A stretch of 64,000 nt of DNA from IMG/VR virus record IMGVR_UViG_3300025418_001265, positions 32,980 through 96,979 of that record; one strand, written 5' to 3'. The notes below the pieces were generated by a model, which saw only the letters and a list, made by a program, of their open reading frames with translations, was not told where the DNA came from and did not search any database. The translations under genes were made by a program, and so were the position numbers. This document shows positions 28,045-37,021 of this stretch, piece by piece; the stretch's first letter is position 1, and each line of letters starts with the position of its first letter. This DNA is from a virus.

Positions 28045-28740
28045 ATGAATGGCTTATCACTTACCGGAAACAAGTTTAACACTGAAGGTTATTGGCGTAC
28101 GCCTTTATTAAATTATATTGATATTAGGTTTACACACGGCCCTAATCCAGTTTATCCTGGGCCAGAGTTCTTAGAATTATTTGATCAAGAAGGGTACGTA
28201 ATAACGAGACTAGAGCAAAACTATGCGGAAGTTAATGGTACCCAGCTAGACTTACATTATAAAGATCAGCATTGTATAAAGAGAAAATGGATGGTACAGG
28301 ATGAAGCGTATATTAAAAAAGAAGGCGTATTTACCGGGGCTTGTCTTAACCATAGTCTATTTCTTGAACGTAGAGGCTTTGCTGATAAAGCTTTAGAACA
28401 ACTTAAAGAGTGGGCTGTATGGAACACTCAAATGTATAAGCTTATTAATTTAAAACCAAAATGGGGTATAGACTTTTCAATAGACTACACTGATAAAGAA
28501 GGTAACGCTATTGAAGTAATACATTACGAGCACGATGAGTTTAGCCTTGATGCTATAGAAGAACGTAGAAATGAAGTAGAAGGTAAGTTTTTAAACACGG
28601 ATTGGAATGATTTTGCTATTGAAATCTTAAAACGAAAAGACGAATGGATAAATCTAGATTTATTTGCACAAGGTGACTGGAAGTGTGCGTATTTAGGCAT
28701 AAAAACAGACAGTCAGAAAATGATATCCTGGGCAGTTTAA
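28045..28740 (+). CDS. Conserved hypothetical protein at head of tail operon
   Basis: A protein of 231 residues with start ATG at 28045; a GTG directly precedes it at 28042. It is a soluble, mixed alpha/beta, acidic protein rich in Trp and Tyr (FTHGPNPVYPGPEFLELF, HYKDQHCIKRKWMVQDEAY, ALEQLKEWAVWNTQMY). I do not recognise the family. It lies between gp17 and the nucleotidyltransferase-like gene and is the first gene of the plus-strand run, so late expression is likely. Confidence 0.55.
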   Translation: MNGLSLTGNKFNTEGYWRTPLLNYIDIRFTHGPNPVYPGPEFLELFDQEGYVITRLEQNYAEVNGTQLDLHYKDQHCIKRKWMVQDEAYIKKEGVFTGACLNHSLFLERRGFADKALEQLKEWAVWNTQMYKLINLKPKWGIDFSIDYTDKEGNAIEVIHYEHDEFSLDAIEERRNEVEGKFLNTDWNDFAIEILKRKDEWINLDLFAQGDWKCAYLGIKTDSQKMISWAV

Positions 28741-28769
28741 GTTGATTATTATGTAAATATCTACATAGT

Positions 28770-29837
28770 ATGTTACAAACCGATAGCAGTCTCACATTTC
28801 AGTATCACGACGAACTCAATCCGTTGATATGGGAACAGGGTGTACTTAAACCTGAAATAAAAGAAAAGCTGCTACAAACTGCAGAAGCATTTCTCGAAAC
28901 TGTAGAAATACCAGTTGACGTAGAAGATATAACCTTGACTGGTTCTTTGGCTAATTACAATTACACTAATTACAGCGATTTTGACTTACATATTATAACA
29001 GATTGTAGAGAGTACAATATTAATAAAGATATACTCAAAGATTATTTTAAAGCTAAAAAAACAGTCTGGAACAGCTCTCACGAAATAAAAATCAAAGGCT
29101 ACGATGTTGAGGTCTACATACAAGACATTTTAGAGCCTCATCATTCTTCAGGTGTATATTCTATTAAAAACAATGAATGGCTAGTTAAACCGGTTAAAGC
29201 TGAACACGTTGATAAAAAAGCTATACTTAAAAAAGTAGAAGCTATGAAACAAATGATCGATCACGCATTAAGCGATGATTGTGACTTAGAGTGTGCAGAA
29301 ATGGTGAAATCGAAGTTATTAAAAATGAGACAGGCCGGACTAGAAAAAGACGGAGAGTTCTCTGCGGAAAACTTAGCTTTTAAAGAGCTAAGAAGATCTA
29401 AAGATTTAGAAAGATTAATATTAGGTGTAATTGCTAAAAAAGATAAAGAACTGTCCTTAAACCAGGAGAGTACATTTAAAAACTATTTTAGTATGCCTGG
29501 TATACAAAAAAGCGGTAAGGGTAGTCGCGGTCCTAGACACCAAGGGGTGACGGCTGGTTTAAGTAAGCTTGCAAAAGCTAATACAAAATCAGTCAATGTA
29601 GTCGCTAAAGTACATAGCGGAATGGAGACGCCTTTTCACGAAATTGAGAATCTAAAAAAGAAACCTCAAGGTAAAACTTATATTACACCTCAACTAGCTC
29701 ATACTATTACCGGTCATTACAATATGAATATAGATAAGGTCAGTAACGGAGAACCACGCGGTTTAAGCACTAGTGGTATCAAGATCGGTTACGATCCTGT
29801 TGTAAAAAAATACTATTTAATTAAAAATAAAAAATAA
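28770..29837 (+). CDS. Nucleotidyltransferase-fold protein
   Basis: A 355-residue protein. Residues about 55-75 read LTGSLANYNYTNYSDFDLH, the G-S...D-x-D signature of the polymerase-beta-type nucleotidyltransferase superfamily. A third acidic residue is likely in YDVEVYIQD near residue 115. The rest is helical and charged; the last 100 residues are basic and Gly/Lys-rich (KSGKGSRGPRHQG). The nucleotide and acceptor are unknown. Such genes are found next to tail genes in several T4-like aquatic phages. The stop overlaps the next start (TAATG). Confidence 0.65.
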   Translation: MLQTDSSLTFQYHDELNPLIWEQGVLKPEIKEKLLQTAEAFLETVEIPVDVEDITLTGSLANYNYTNYSDFDLHIITDCREYNINKDILKDYFKAKKTVWNSSHEIKIKGYDVEVYIQDILEPHHSSGVYSIKNNEWLVKPVKAEHVDKKAILKKVEAMKQMIDHALSDDCDLECAEMVKSKLLKMRQAGLEKDGEFSAENLAFKELRRSKDLERLILGVIAKKDKELSLNQESTFKNYFSMPGIQKSGKGSRGPRHQGVTAGLSKLAKANTKSVNVVAKVHSGMETPFHEIENLKKKPQGKTYITPQLAHTITGHYNMNIDKVSNGEPRGLSTSGIKIGYDPVVKKYYLIKNKK

Positions 29838-30457
29838 TGAGCGAAACTCCAAATTACCAACAAGCTATACTCAATAAAAGTAGAAAAGATAAATTTCTAT
29901 TAGTGTTGGATTTGCCTGATGTTCTTAAAAAAATTAACGCAGTAAGCCAGGAAGGTAGAGAAAGTAAGAGTGTGTTTCTAGATTCTTTACAATATTCAGT
30001 TTACGGTACTGTAGTGCCTCCAACTAATATTAACGCTGCAGCTCTATCATATGCAGGCCAAACTTTAAGTCTATCTACAGGTAAGAGAGAAAAATATGCA
30101 GATATAACAGTTAACTTTACAGTTGACAATGGATTCAATAACTGGTGGGTATTGTGGAAGTGGCTGGATTATATAAACGGAGCGCAAACCAGTATACAGG
30201 ATTCTGATAACTTAAACCCGGCAGCTACTGATTTTCAAGGCAGGCCATTTTATGCAAGTACCGGTAATTTACAACCTTACCAAACCACCATTAATGTGTT
30301 TGGTTTGGATGAATACAACAATAAGAAAATCCGTTGGACGTATTCAAAAGCATTTATTACCAATTTAACTGGAATAACTTATAGTTATAGAGATGCTGAA
30401 CAACTTGAGTCCTCGTTTACGTTCTCATTTAGTCAGTTAAATGCAGAATTACTTTAA
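29837..30457 (+). CDS. Tail tube-like protein
   Basis: A 206-residue protein with a beta-rich pattern typical of tube-fold proteins. It has FLLVLDLPDVL at the start, SVYGTVVPP, a WWVLWKWLDYINGAQ segment, and a C-terminal WTYSKAFITNLTGITYSYRDAEQLESSFTF-type strand pair. It is coupled to the nucleotidyltransferase gene by a TAATG overlap and precedes the sheath gene. By size and location it could be a tube initiator or a neck/terminator component of the gp19-fold family. The exact T4 counterpart is uncertain. Confidence 0.5.
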   Translation: MSETPNYQQAILNKSRKDKFLLVLDLPDVLKKINAVSQEGRESKSVFLDSLQYSVYGTVVPPTNINAAALSYAGQTLSLSTGKREKYADITVNFTVDNGFNNWWVLWKWLDYINGAQTSIQDSDNLNPAATDFQGRPFYASTGNLQPYQTTINVFGLDEYNNKKIRWTYSKAFITNLTGITYSYRDAEQLESSFTFSFSQLNAELL

Positions 30458-30484
30458 ACTTACAGAGTTTCGTTTCGAAATAGC

Positions 30485-30491
30485 CTAAATA
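30485..30491 (+). promoter_or_regulatory. T4-type late promoter box CTAAATA
   Basis: CTAAATA, 16 bases before the ATG of the sheath gene, in the small gap after the upstream gene. It is expected to drive strong late expression of sheath and tube. Confidence 0.55.
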
Positions 30492-30507
30492 ATAGTATAT
30501 CACTACT

Positions 30508-32823
30508 ATGGCAACTTTACGTACTATACAATCTCCTGGTGTACAAATTAGAGAAGTAGATCTAAGCCAAACAGCGACTTCCCCAAACGGAACAAGCGTG
30601 TTTATCGCAGGTTTTGCAGCTCAAGGACCAACGTCCGAAATTGTAACACTTACATCTGTTTCTGATTTCGCTAATATATACGGTACACCAACAAATGCCG
30701 CTGAACGTTATTTTTATTATTCTGTACAACAACAGTTTACAGGCGGTACAAACGCTCAAGTACAGGTTGCTCGCTTACCATACGGTCCTGCGTTAGGAGA
30801 TGGTTTTTCAGATAAATACAGTGCTTTAGTTTACCCAGTAGTACCTGTAACAAATTCAACCCCGCTTTCTGCTGCAGTACAAGCCGGATATACAGCATTA
30901 TTAAGTAATGCAACATCATATTATTTCGGTCAACCAACATTAATAACACTTTCAGAAACTGATTACATTAATTTAAAGCAAAATAACTTATTCTGGAGTG
31001 CAAGTGCAGGTGGTAATTATCCTACAATTGCCGGATTCGATAGCCTCTCTGGTACAGGTTACGGATTAAACGGTGTTGGTATGATTGTTGTAAATGAAGC
31101 ACAAACAACTATCAACGAAAAGTTCGAAGGCTTCTATTTTAATATTGCTGAAATCAACGCAATTAATCCAAGTACTCCTTATAAAGAAGTACAGGCTTTA
31201 CACACAATTAATGCTAATGGTACATTAGATATAACAAATTCTCCAGTAGTTGGCTTCCAACTTTCTGCTACAGCAGGTAGTAACATTGACAGCGTATCTC
31301 GTACGATTGAAAATATTCCTACATATGACCTAACAATTAGCTCAACAGTAGGTTCAACAAGCTATAGCGATATTGCTATTCTTTCATTAATAAAAGTTAA
31401 AACAACACCTTTTGCTGCTAACCCATTACAATTAACTTATGGTTTACAAGAAGGTCATTCAGTATCGTTCTATTCTAACCGTTTAATTCAGGACGTTAAC
31501 GGCGGTGCTCCTAAGAACGATTTTGCTGAAACAGTAATTAATAACAATTCAGCAAACATTTCCGTATATATTAATCCTTATATTGCTAATCAAACAGCCT
31601 GGATTGATAATAACGGTAATGCGGTAAAATCAGTAAGAGTAATAAAGACAAGTGACGTAACCACTTCACCATCTATACTTGCTGCAGGCTATCAAGCAGC
31701 TGATGCATTATTCCCATTAGGTAATTATGCTGAGTCTTTAAATTTAAGTAACTCTAGTACTAAGCGAATCGGTGACTTACCTAACAAATTAAACTACGTA
31801 TTAAATCAATTAGTAAATACTGATGTATATAACGTAGATGTAGTTGTTGATGCAGGTCTTTCTACTATCAATGCATTTGCCGGTGGAGACGGGTTTTTTG
31901 ATGATACCGCTTATACAGCAACTATTAATTCTGATTTAACTAACCTGTTTACTAACGACGGTACGTTTAGCTTCAGCGGTAACGGTACAGCTACAGGCTG
32001 GAAAGCAGTTACTGACATCTTCAGTCAATTTGCTGGCGATCAACGCAAAGATTGCGTGTATATCTCTGATCCATTACGTAGTATTTTTATACAGGGTGCA
32101 AACTTTAAGACCCTAGACGATAAGACAACAAACTTCTCGAACAACATTTACTGGCCTTTACGTAACTGTTACAATCCTTATAACACAAGCTATACAATTG
32201 CTTACGGTAACTGGGGTGCAGTACAAGACGTATTCACTAATAAATTAGTTTGGGTACCGTTCTCAGGCTATGCTGCAGCAACATTTACAAAGAATGATGC
32301 AGTAGCTTATCCTTGGGGTGCACCTGCTGGTTTAAATCGTGGTACTATTACAGGTCTTGTAGATATTGCGTTGAATCCAAATCAAAAACAACGCGATCTA
32401 CTTTATAAGATTTCTATTAACCCTGTAGTGAACTTCCCTAATGAAGGTCTATCAATCTACGGACAAAAGACAATGTTAAAAGCTCCAAGCGCTTTTGATC
32501 GTATTAACGTTCGTCGTTTATTCCTCTTCTTAGAAAAGTCAGTACTTAATACTTCAAAACTTTTCGTATTTGAACCTAATACAACATTTACACGTAGTAG
32601 ATTAGTTAATACTATTACTCCTGTATTTGAATTAGCTAAAAATACTCAAGGTCTTTACGATTACAAAATCATTTGCAATGATACCAACAACACTCCAGAT
32701 ACTATCGATCAAAATGAGCTTGTTGTAGATATCTACATTAAACCAGTTCGTACTGCTGAGTTTATCTTAGTGAACTTCTATTGCACTAAGACATCTCAAG
32801 ACTTTAACGAATTACTACAATAA
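30508..32823 (+). CDS. 18: Contractile tail sheath protein
   Basis: A 771-residue sheath of the T4 gp18 family (659 residues in T4). The N-terminus SPGVQIREVDLSQ and VFIAGFAAQGP are classic. The C-terminal core keeps AYPWGAPAGLNRG, NPNQKQRDLLYKISINPVV and the highly conserved SAFDRINVRRLFLFLEKS. Sheath subunits form helical rings around the tube and contract on infection. The extra length lies in the middle, probably as surface domains. The gene follows a CTAAATA box and precedes the tube gene, the usual T4 order. Confidence 0.96.
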   Translation: MATLRTIQSPGVQIREVDLSQTATSPNGTSVFIAGFAAQGPTSEIVTLTSVSDFANIYGTPTNAAERYFYYSVQQQFTGGTNAQVQVARLPYGPALGDGFSDKYSALVYPVVPVTNSTPLSAAVQAGYTALLSNATSYYFGQPTLITLSETDYINLKQNNLFWSASAGGNYPTIAGFDSLSGTGYGLNGVGMIVVNEAQTTINEKFEGFYFNIAEINAINPSTPYKEVQALHTINANGTLDITNSPVVGFQLSATAGSNIDSVSRTIENIPTYDLTISSTVGSTSYSDIAILSLIKVKTTPFAANPLQLTYGLQEGHSVSFYSNRLIQDVNGGAPKNDFAETVINNNSANISVYINPYIANQTAWIDNNGNAVKSVRVIKTSDVTTSPSILAAGYQAADALFPLGNYAESLNLSNSSTKRIGDLPNKLNYVLNQLVNTDVYNVDVVVDAGLSTINAFAGGDGFFDDTAYTATINSDLTNLFTNDGTFSFSGNGTATGWKAVTDIFSQFAGDQRKDCVYISDPLRSIFIQGANFKTLDDKTTNFSNNIYWPLRNCYNPYNTSYTIAYGNWGAVQDVFTNKLVWVPFSGYAAATFTKNDAVAYPWGAPAGLNRGTITGLVDIALNPNQKQRDLLYKISINPVVNFPNEGLSIYGQKTMLKAPSAFDRINVRRLFLFLEKSVLNTSKLFVFEPNTTFTRSRLVNTITPVFELAKNTQGLYDYKIICNDTNNTPDTIDQNELVVDIYIKPVRTAEFILVNFYCTKTSQDFNELLQ

Positions 32824-32843
32824 CCTTTACATAAGTATTTAAT

Positions 32844-33365
32844 ATGTCACAAACAATACAAGACTTCTATAGAGTAGCACAGCAAAGAGACTTTGCTCGT
32901 GACTATATGTTGCGCGTAGTCTCTCTCGGTAATAATATTCTCAACGAAGATGATTTCGTTTATATTACTACAGCTACTCTACCTACTAGAGATATTCAAA
33001 ATCAAACCGCTACTTATATGGGTCTTGATTTTAATATTCCTGGTACAGTAAAGTATACAGGTAGTAATGCTTGGAACGTTGAATTCCGCGCTGATAAAGC
33101 TAGCTTGATTCGTCAAAAGCTTGAAGCTTGGCAAAGAGGCGAAATATTCAATGACCAAACAAGTACAGGTAATCTCGCAGTTCCTGGTCCTGGTTCAGTT
33201 ATTCAACTTCATCAAATTGATGATAAATTGAATGTACTTAACGTATATAACTTATTCGGATCTTACATTCAAAAGCTCGGTGATATTAAATATGATATTA
33301 CTGGTACAGGTGCTCCATTAAAGTTTACAGCTACATTAGCTTATCAGTATTGGTCACAAGGTTAA
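32844..33365 (+). CDS. 19: Tail tube protein
   Basis: A 173-residue protein of the T4 gp19 family (163 residues in T4). It begins QDFYRVAQQRDFARDYMLRV and has GLDFNIPGTVKYTGSNAWNVEF, VIQLHQIDDKLNVLNVYNLFGSY and a C-terminal GDIKYDITGTG...YQYWSQG. These are the features of tube subunits that stack as hexamers inside the sheath. It sits directly after gp18 and is followed by a strong terminator. It is the first of three consecutive gp19-fold paralogues. Confidence 0.92.
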   Translation: MSQTIQDFYRVAQQRDFARDYMLRVVSLGNNILNEDDFVYITTATLPTRDIQNQTATYMGLDFNIPGTVKYTGSNAWNVEFRADKASLIRQKLEAWQRGEIFNDQTSTGNLAVPGPGSVIQLHQIDDKLNVLNVYNLFGSYIQKLGDIKYDITGTGAPLKFTATLAYQYWSQG

Positions 33366-33388
33366 GCCATATAAAGTATTAGTAAATA

Positions 33389-33413
33389 ACCCGGCTGCAA
33401 AGTCGGGTTTTTT
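33389..33413 (+). terminator. Intrinsic terminator after gp19
   Basis: The stem ACCCGGC / GTCGGGT (one G-T wobble) with loop TGCAAA is followed by six T. The same loop and nearly the same stem occur in the terminator at 26203-26226. It separates the sheath/tube transcript from the tail genes downstream. Confidence 0.85.
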
Positions 33414-33437
33414 ATTGTTTAAAGCTTAAGTATTAAT

Positions 33438-34019
33438 ATGTCAACACTGAACAGTGTAAAGGATTTTTATAATATTGCTCAAAAACAGGGCTTTAGTAAG
33501 AAGTATAATTTCAAGGTATCTAATATAGTTAATGCGCCTGTCACGTTTGAGGAGAAAGATCTGCTGTACTTGCAAACGGCCTCTTTACCTGCTCGTGGAA
33601 CTAATACCACTAATGTACCTTATAGAGCTTTCGAGTTTGTAGTGCCAACAAATGCTACATTTCCTTCTCAAAAACAATGGAGAGTAACGTTCTTTTCAGA
33701 TAACAAACAGTATATAAGAAGTCTGTTCGAGTCCTGGAGTGATGCAATGTACAATCCGTTTAACAATCAAAGCAAAGCTATTGCAGGAGATAATGCTTTT
33801 ATAAATTGTCGTTTAGATTTACAGCTATTCAATGAAGGAGTAGAGGTAGTAAATGACTTAGTAGCTAGTGAAAAAGTAGCGATTGCTAAAACATATCAAT
33901 TTTTTGGAGTGTTTCCTATACTCTTAGAAGGAGTAGAATATGATATATCCAACACAGGTACAGAGATTGCTAAGCTACCGGTAGTACTAGCATTCCAATA
34001 TTTTAAAATTAAGTCCTAA
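33438..34019 (+). CDS. gp19-like tail tube paralogue
   Basis: A 193-residue protein clearly related to the tube protein upstream. It starts VKDFYNIAQKQGFSKKYNFKV, has TASLPARG, KQWRVTFFSDNKQYIRSLFESW, LQLFNEGVEVV and a C-terminal TYQFFGVFPILLEGVEYDISNTG. Such copies usually serve as baseplate-proximal or terminal rings of the tube. It is separated from gp19 by a terminator and has its own TTAAGTATTAATATG start context, so it may be made in lower amount. Confidence 0.75.
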   Translation: MSTLNSVKDFYNIAQKQGFSKKYNFKVSNIVNAPVTFEEKDLLYLQTASLPARGTNTTNVPYRAFEFVVPTNATFPSQKQWRVTFFSDNKQYIRSLFESWSDAMYNPFNNQSKAIAGDNAFINCRLDLQLFNEGVEVVNDLVASEKVAIAKTYQFFGVFPILLEGVEYDISNTGTEIAKLPVVLAFQYFKIKS

Positions 34020-34027
34020 GTAATAGT

Positions 34028-34636
34028 ATGGCGCAAACAGAACAAACATTAAAGAGTTTTTACTCTGCAGCTCAGAAATACGGTTTTTTGAGAGATTATC
34101 AGGCTAGAGTTGAAAACCTAACTTTTGGAGATCAAACATTTCCGAAAGATTACTTGTTGTATATTAAAAATTTTAGTTTACCAAACGCTACCAAACAATT
34201 TGCATCGGTTAAGTATTTTGGTGTAGATGTACACGCACCAGGTCCAAGAGATTATGGTAATAGTAAGAGCTGGGATGTTACATTCTATATGGACCAGGCT
34301 TTAGAAATTAGACACTTTTTACAGAAAAGAATGTACGAGACTGCAGTTAATAGTGCAAACGTTATTAACCACAAGCAGGTACCAGGAGACGAAAATGTAA
34401 TACAAATTAACGTGTTAGATGACAAGCTAAATATTGTTGACATTTACAGAATATATGGATTGTTTGTTATTGACTTGCCCGCAGTATCATTTGATGTTTC
34501 GGGTAGTGGTAAAATACAGGAAGTAAAAGTTAAGTTCGGTTATCAATGGTGGTCGCGCGAAAGTGCAAGTAGTGTATTGGGTACTCCTACAACTGTACAA
34601 AACGGTACAGACTTACCCGCTCCATCTAATCAATAA
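34028..34636 (+). CDS. gp19-like tail tube paralogue
   Basis: A 202-residue protein and third member of the tandem family: LKSFYSAAQKYGFLRDYQARV, FSLPNATKQFASVKYFGVDVHAPG, SWDVTFYMDQALEIRHFLQK, NVLDDKLNIVDIYRIYGLFV and KVKFGYQWWS. It has a Pro/Thr-rich C-terminal tail. The gene lies 8 bases after the previous copy. It is likely a specialised ring of the tail tube, at the neck or the baseplate; which one cannot be told from sequence. Confidence 0.72.
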   Translation: MAQTEQTLKSFYSAAQKYGFLRDYQARVENLTFGDQTFPKDYLLYIKNFSLPNATKQFASVKYFGVDVHAPGPRDYGNSKSWDVTFYMDQALEIRHFLQKRMYETAVNSANVINHKQVPGDENVIQINVLDDKLNIVDIYRIYGLFVIDLPAVSFDVSGSGKIQEVKVKFGYQWWSRESASSVLGTPTTVQNGTDLPAPSNQ

Positions 34637-34638
34637 AA

Positions 34639-35331
34639 ATGGCAATCGTAACACAGGACACTTTACAGGGCTCTACACGCGGTATTGAAAAATTTACCGA
34701 TATTTTTTCTGATCCTAACTTTCATATACCAGTTGAGGCTAATTTTATAGTAAGTGTACAAAATTTAACTAGTATAATTGATAATTTAAATAATATCAAT
34801 AGCCAAGTTATAGATAACACAATTGATGTACAGAATACTAAGCAATACTGGAGTAAAGTTAATGGAGACGAGTTATTTTTAGCTAACGGTATAACCGTTC
34901 CTGGTGAAGCTGTAAAATCTGGAAGAGCGGGTTATACGGAATTATCTACTCTAGCGGGCGGGTTTCTCTCTAGCCCTGTACTACAAGGTCGTAGTTCGTT
35001 AAGAGATATAGAAATTTATTTTTTAGAAACAAATAAATCTTTTGTAGATTATGTGGTGAGGCCTTGGTTAATAGCTTCTTCTCATTTCGGTTTATTTGCA
35101 AGAAGTAGTACTACGGCTGCTCAAAAACAAAACTTTAAAACTGATATATCGGCATTCTTTTTGGATAGAACTGAAGCGGATAATTTTCCTAAAGTACGTA
35201 AAGAGATTATATTACATAATGCAGTACCGGTAAGTGTAGAGCCGCATACATTTAGATATGGCAATAATACAGATACTGGTGTACGCTCTATAAGAACTAC
35301 CTGGACATACTCTAATTATACAGTAAAGTAA
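34639..35331 (+). CDS. Tail tube / baseplate junction protein
   Basis: A 230-residue protein, beta-rich, with FHIPVEANFIVSVQNL near the start, LANGITVPGEAV, RDIEIYFLETNKSFVDYVVRPW and a C-terminal LHNAVPVSVEPHTFRYG...SIRTTWTYSNYTV. The last segment is typical of gp19-fold proteins from the baseplate end of the tail tube. It starts two bases after the previous gene's stop. A gp48/gp54-like or tube-initiator role is plausible. Confidence in the fold is moderate and in the exact identity low. Confidence 0.55.
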   Translation: MAIVTQDTLQGSTRGIEKFTDIFSDPNFHIPVEANFIVSVQNLTSIIDNLNNINSQVIDNTIDVQNTKQYWSKVNGDELFLANGITVPGEAVKSGRAGYTELSTLAGGFLSSPVLQGRSSLRDIEIYFLETNKSFVDYVVRPWLIASSHFGLFARSSTTAAQKQNFKTDISAFFLDRTEADNFPKVRKEIILHNAVPVSVEPHTFRYGNNTDTGVRSIRTTWTYSNYTVK

Positions 35332-35337
35332 TATGCA

Positions 35338-36261
35338 ATGCCATTTAAGCTAAATGCATATTTACCTAGTAAACAAACTGAGGTACAGATAAAAGAGCTC
35401 TCCTACAAACAATACAGAGAGCTTGTTAAGAGCCTGTATAATGTTAGTAAGAAAGAAACAATCCAGCAGTATAATTCTATATTAGAAGATTTGTGTCCGG
35501 ATATAGTAGGTAAAAATATAGCTTTTGAGGATAAATTATCCTTACTAATAACAGTACGAAACTATTGTGTAAGTCCTGATTTAAAGCTAAAAGGCACATT
35601 GTCATCAGGAGAAACGTTTAATCACGCATTAGAAGTGGATACTTTACAACAATTAGTTAACACTATAAATAAATCCAAAACTATAAGCTATAATGCATTT
35701 GAGGTAAGTTTTAGTTCATATAAAATAAAAGACGAGTATGTTTTCTCCAATAACAATTATAGTACTTTTGTTGTTTTAGCGTCTTACATAGATAACATTA
35801 AAGTAGATAATGAAGCTGTAGATTTTAAGGATTTAACATTAGAAGAACGTGTTAAAATAGTAGAGTATTTACCACAGGCATTAGTATCTTTATTACAAAC
35901 TGAGATTACTAATATAGAAGCTCAATACGATGTTAGGGATTTACTCGTAGTAAAGAATCCTTTGAACGGAAACATTATGCTACGTCTTTCTTGCAACATA
36001 ACATATAGTGTTATGCAAAAGTTAATCGAGTTGTTGTATTCGGAAAATTTAAACAACGTGTACCGAGCTTTTTATAATATAGTTAATTATGCCGGGTTTT
36101 CAGCTGAATATATAGACAGTATCACACCATCAGAAATGCAAGTATACTGGATGTACTTTATGCAGGATAGAGAGAAATCAAAAGAAGCTTCAGGGTCTAG
36201 AGAGCAATCTACCCCTGCAGGTAGTTTAGGTGCTTCTCCTAGCTCAGAATTTGGGTTTTAA
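35338..36261 (+). CDS. T4 baseplate hub assembly-type protein (gp26/gp51-like)
   Basis: A 307-residue protein. The N-terminus VQIKELSYKQYRELVKSLYN and the later DLTLEERVKIVEYLPQALVSLLQ match the general pattern of T4-type baseplate hub proteins of the gp26/gp51 group. The next gene has the same two motifs, so they are a paralogous pair. The C-terminal 30 residues are Ser/Pro-rich and probably disordered. The pair precedes the tape measure, consistent with a hub assembly role. Confidence 0.6.
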   Translation: MPFKLNAYLPSKQTEVQIKELSYKQYRELVKSLYNVSKKETIQQYNSILEDLCPDIVGKNIAFEDKLSLLITVRNYCVSPDLKLKGTLSSGETFNHALEVDTLQQLVNTINKSKTISYNAFEVSFSSYKIKDEYVFSNNNYSTFVVLASYIDNIKVDNEAVDFKDLTLEERVKIVEYLPQALVSLLQTEITNIEAQYDVRDLLVVKNPLNGNIMLRLSCNITYSVMQKLIELLYSENLNNVYRAFYNIVNYAGFSAEYIDSITPSEMQVYWMYFMQDREKSKEASGSREQSTPAGSLGASPSSEFGF

Positions 36262-36263
36262 AT

Positions 36264-36989
36264 ATGAAAAACATAAACAATTTTTTAAGTGCAATATCTG
36301 CAGCGGAAACAGTAAAGGTGTATTTACCTTGTTTACAAAAAACGGTATTATTTAAGTCTCTTAGTGCTAAACAAATAAACACGTTTAGAAATATAAAAAA
36401 TGATGCTTCATATTATGATACTGGTTTTATTAAAGCTACCTATAAAATAATACAAGAGAATTGTATAGATGCTAGTATACTAGACAAAATAACAGTGGTA
36501 GATAAAAATATTATACTGTTAGAGCTAAGAAAACAGGCTCGAGGTTCATTAGTTGATGAAGGTGTTAATTACAGTAGTACTCTAAGAAATATTAAAGATA
36601 TAGTTTTACCTGAACAAGAATCAGTTACTGTTGATGTTATAACGCTTGACTTACAGGTACCTCTTGCAAAGGAACAATACGAGATAGAAGCAGAACTAAG
36701 AAACACGGCAATAATTGAAATTGAACAGGTTGCTCAGAATATTGTTACAAGTAACTTAATTAAATTTATTAAAGAGGTTAAGATTAATAATATTCCTCAA
36801 AATTATAAAACTTTAAGCTATAAAGACCGTATGCTTATAGTTGAACATTTACCATCAGCATTCTTAGCATTAGTACAAAAATACGCGGTAAAAGTTGATG
36901 AATTAAATGCATTTCTTACTCAAGTAAAATTAGACGATAATGAAACATATAGCTTTAATATTGACTCGGATTTCTTCTTAGGTTTATAA
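36264..36989 (+). CDS. Second gp26/gp51-like baseplate hub assembly protein
   Basis: A 241-residue protein with VYLPCLQKTVLFKSLSAKQINTFRN near the start and TLSYKDRMLIVEHLPSAFLALVQ near residue 195, parallel to the preceding gene. Separated from it by two bases. In T4, gp26 and gp51 act in forming the central baseplate hub. Here the two neighbours probably share that task. Assignment to one T4 gene is not possible by eye. Confidence 0.6.
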   Translation: MKNINNFLSAISAAETVKVYLPCLQKTVLFKSLSAKQINTFRNIKNDASYYDTGFIKATYKIIQENCIDASILDKITVVDKNIILLELRKQARGSLVDEGVNYSSTLRNIKDIVLPEQESVTVDVITLDLQVPLAKEQYEIEAELRNTAIIEIEQVAQNIVTSNLIKFIKEVKINNIPQNYKTLSYKDRMLIVEHLPSAFLALVQKYAVKVDELNAFLTQVKLDDNETYSFNIDSDFFLGL

Positions 36990-37021
36990 CATAAACCCCG
37001 TTTCTATACCTAAGTATTTTT

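Noticed and set aside
33438-34019. Reading the gp19 paralogues as assembly duplicates
   Set aside because: The three proteins share the fold pattern but differ at most positions, so they are real diverged genes.
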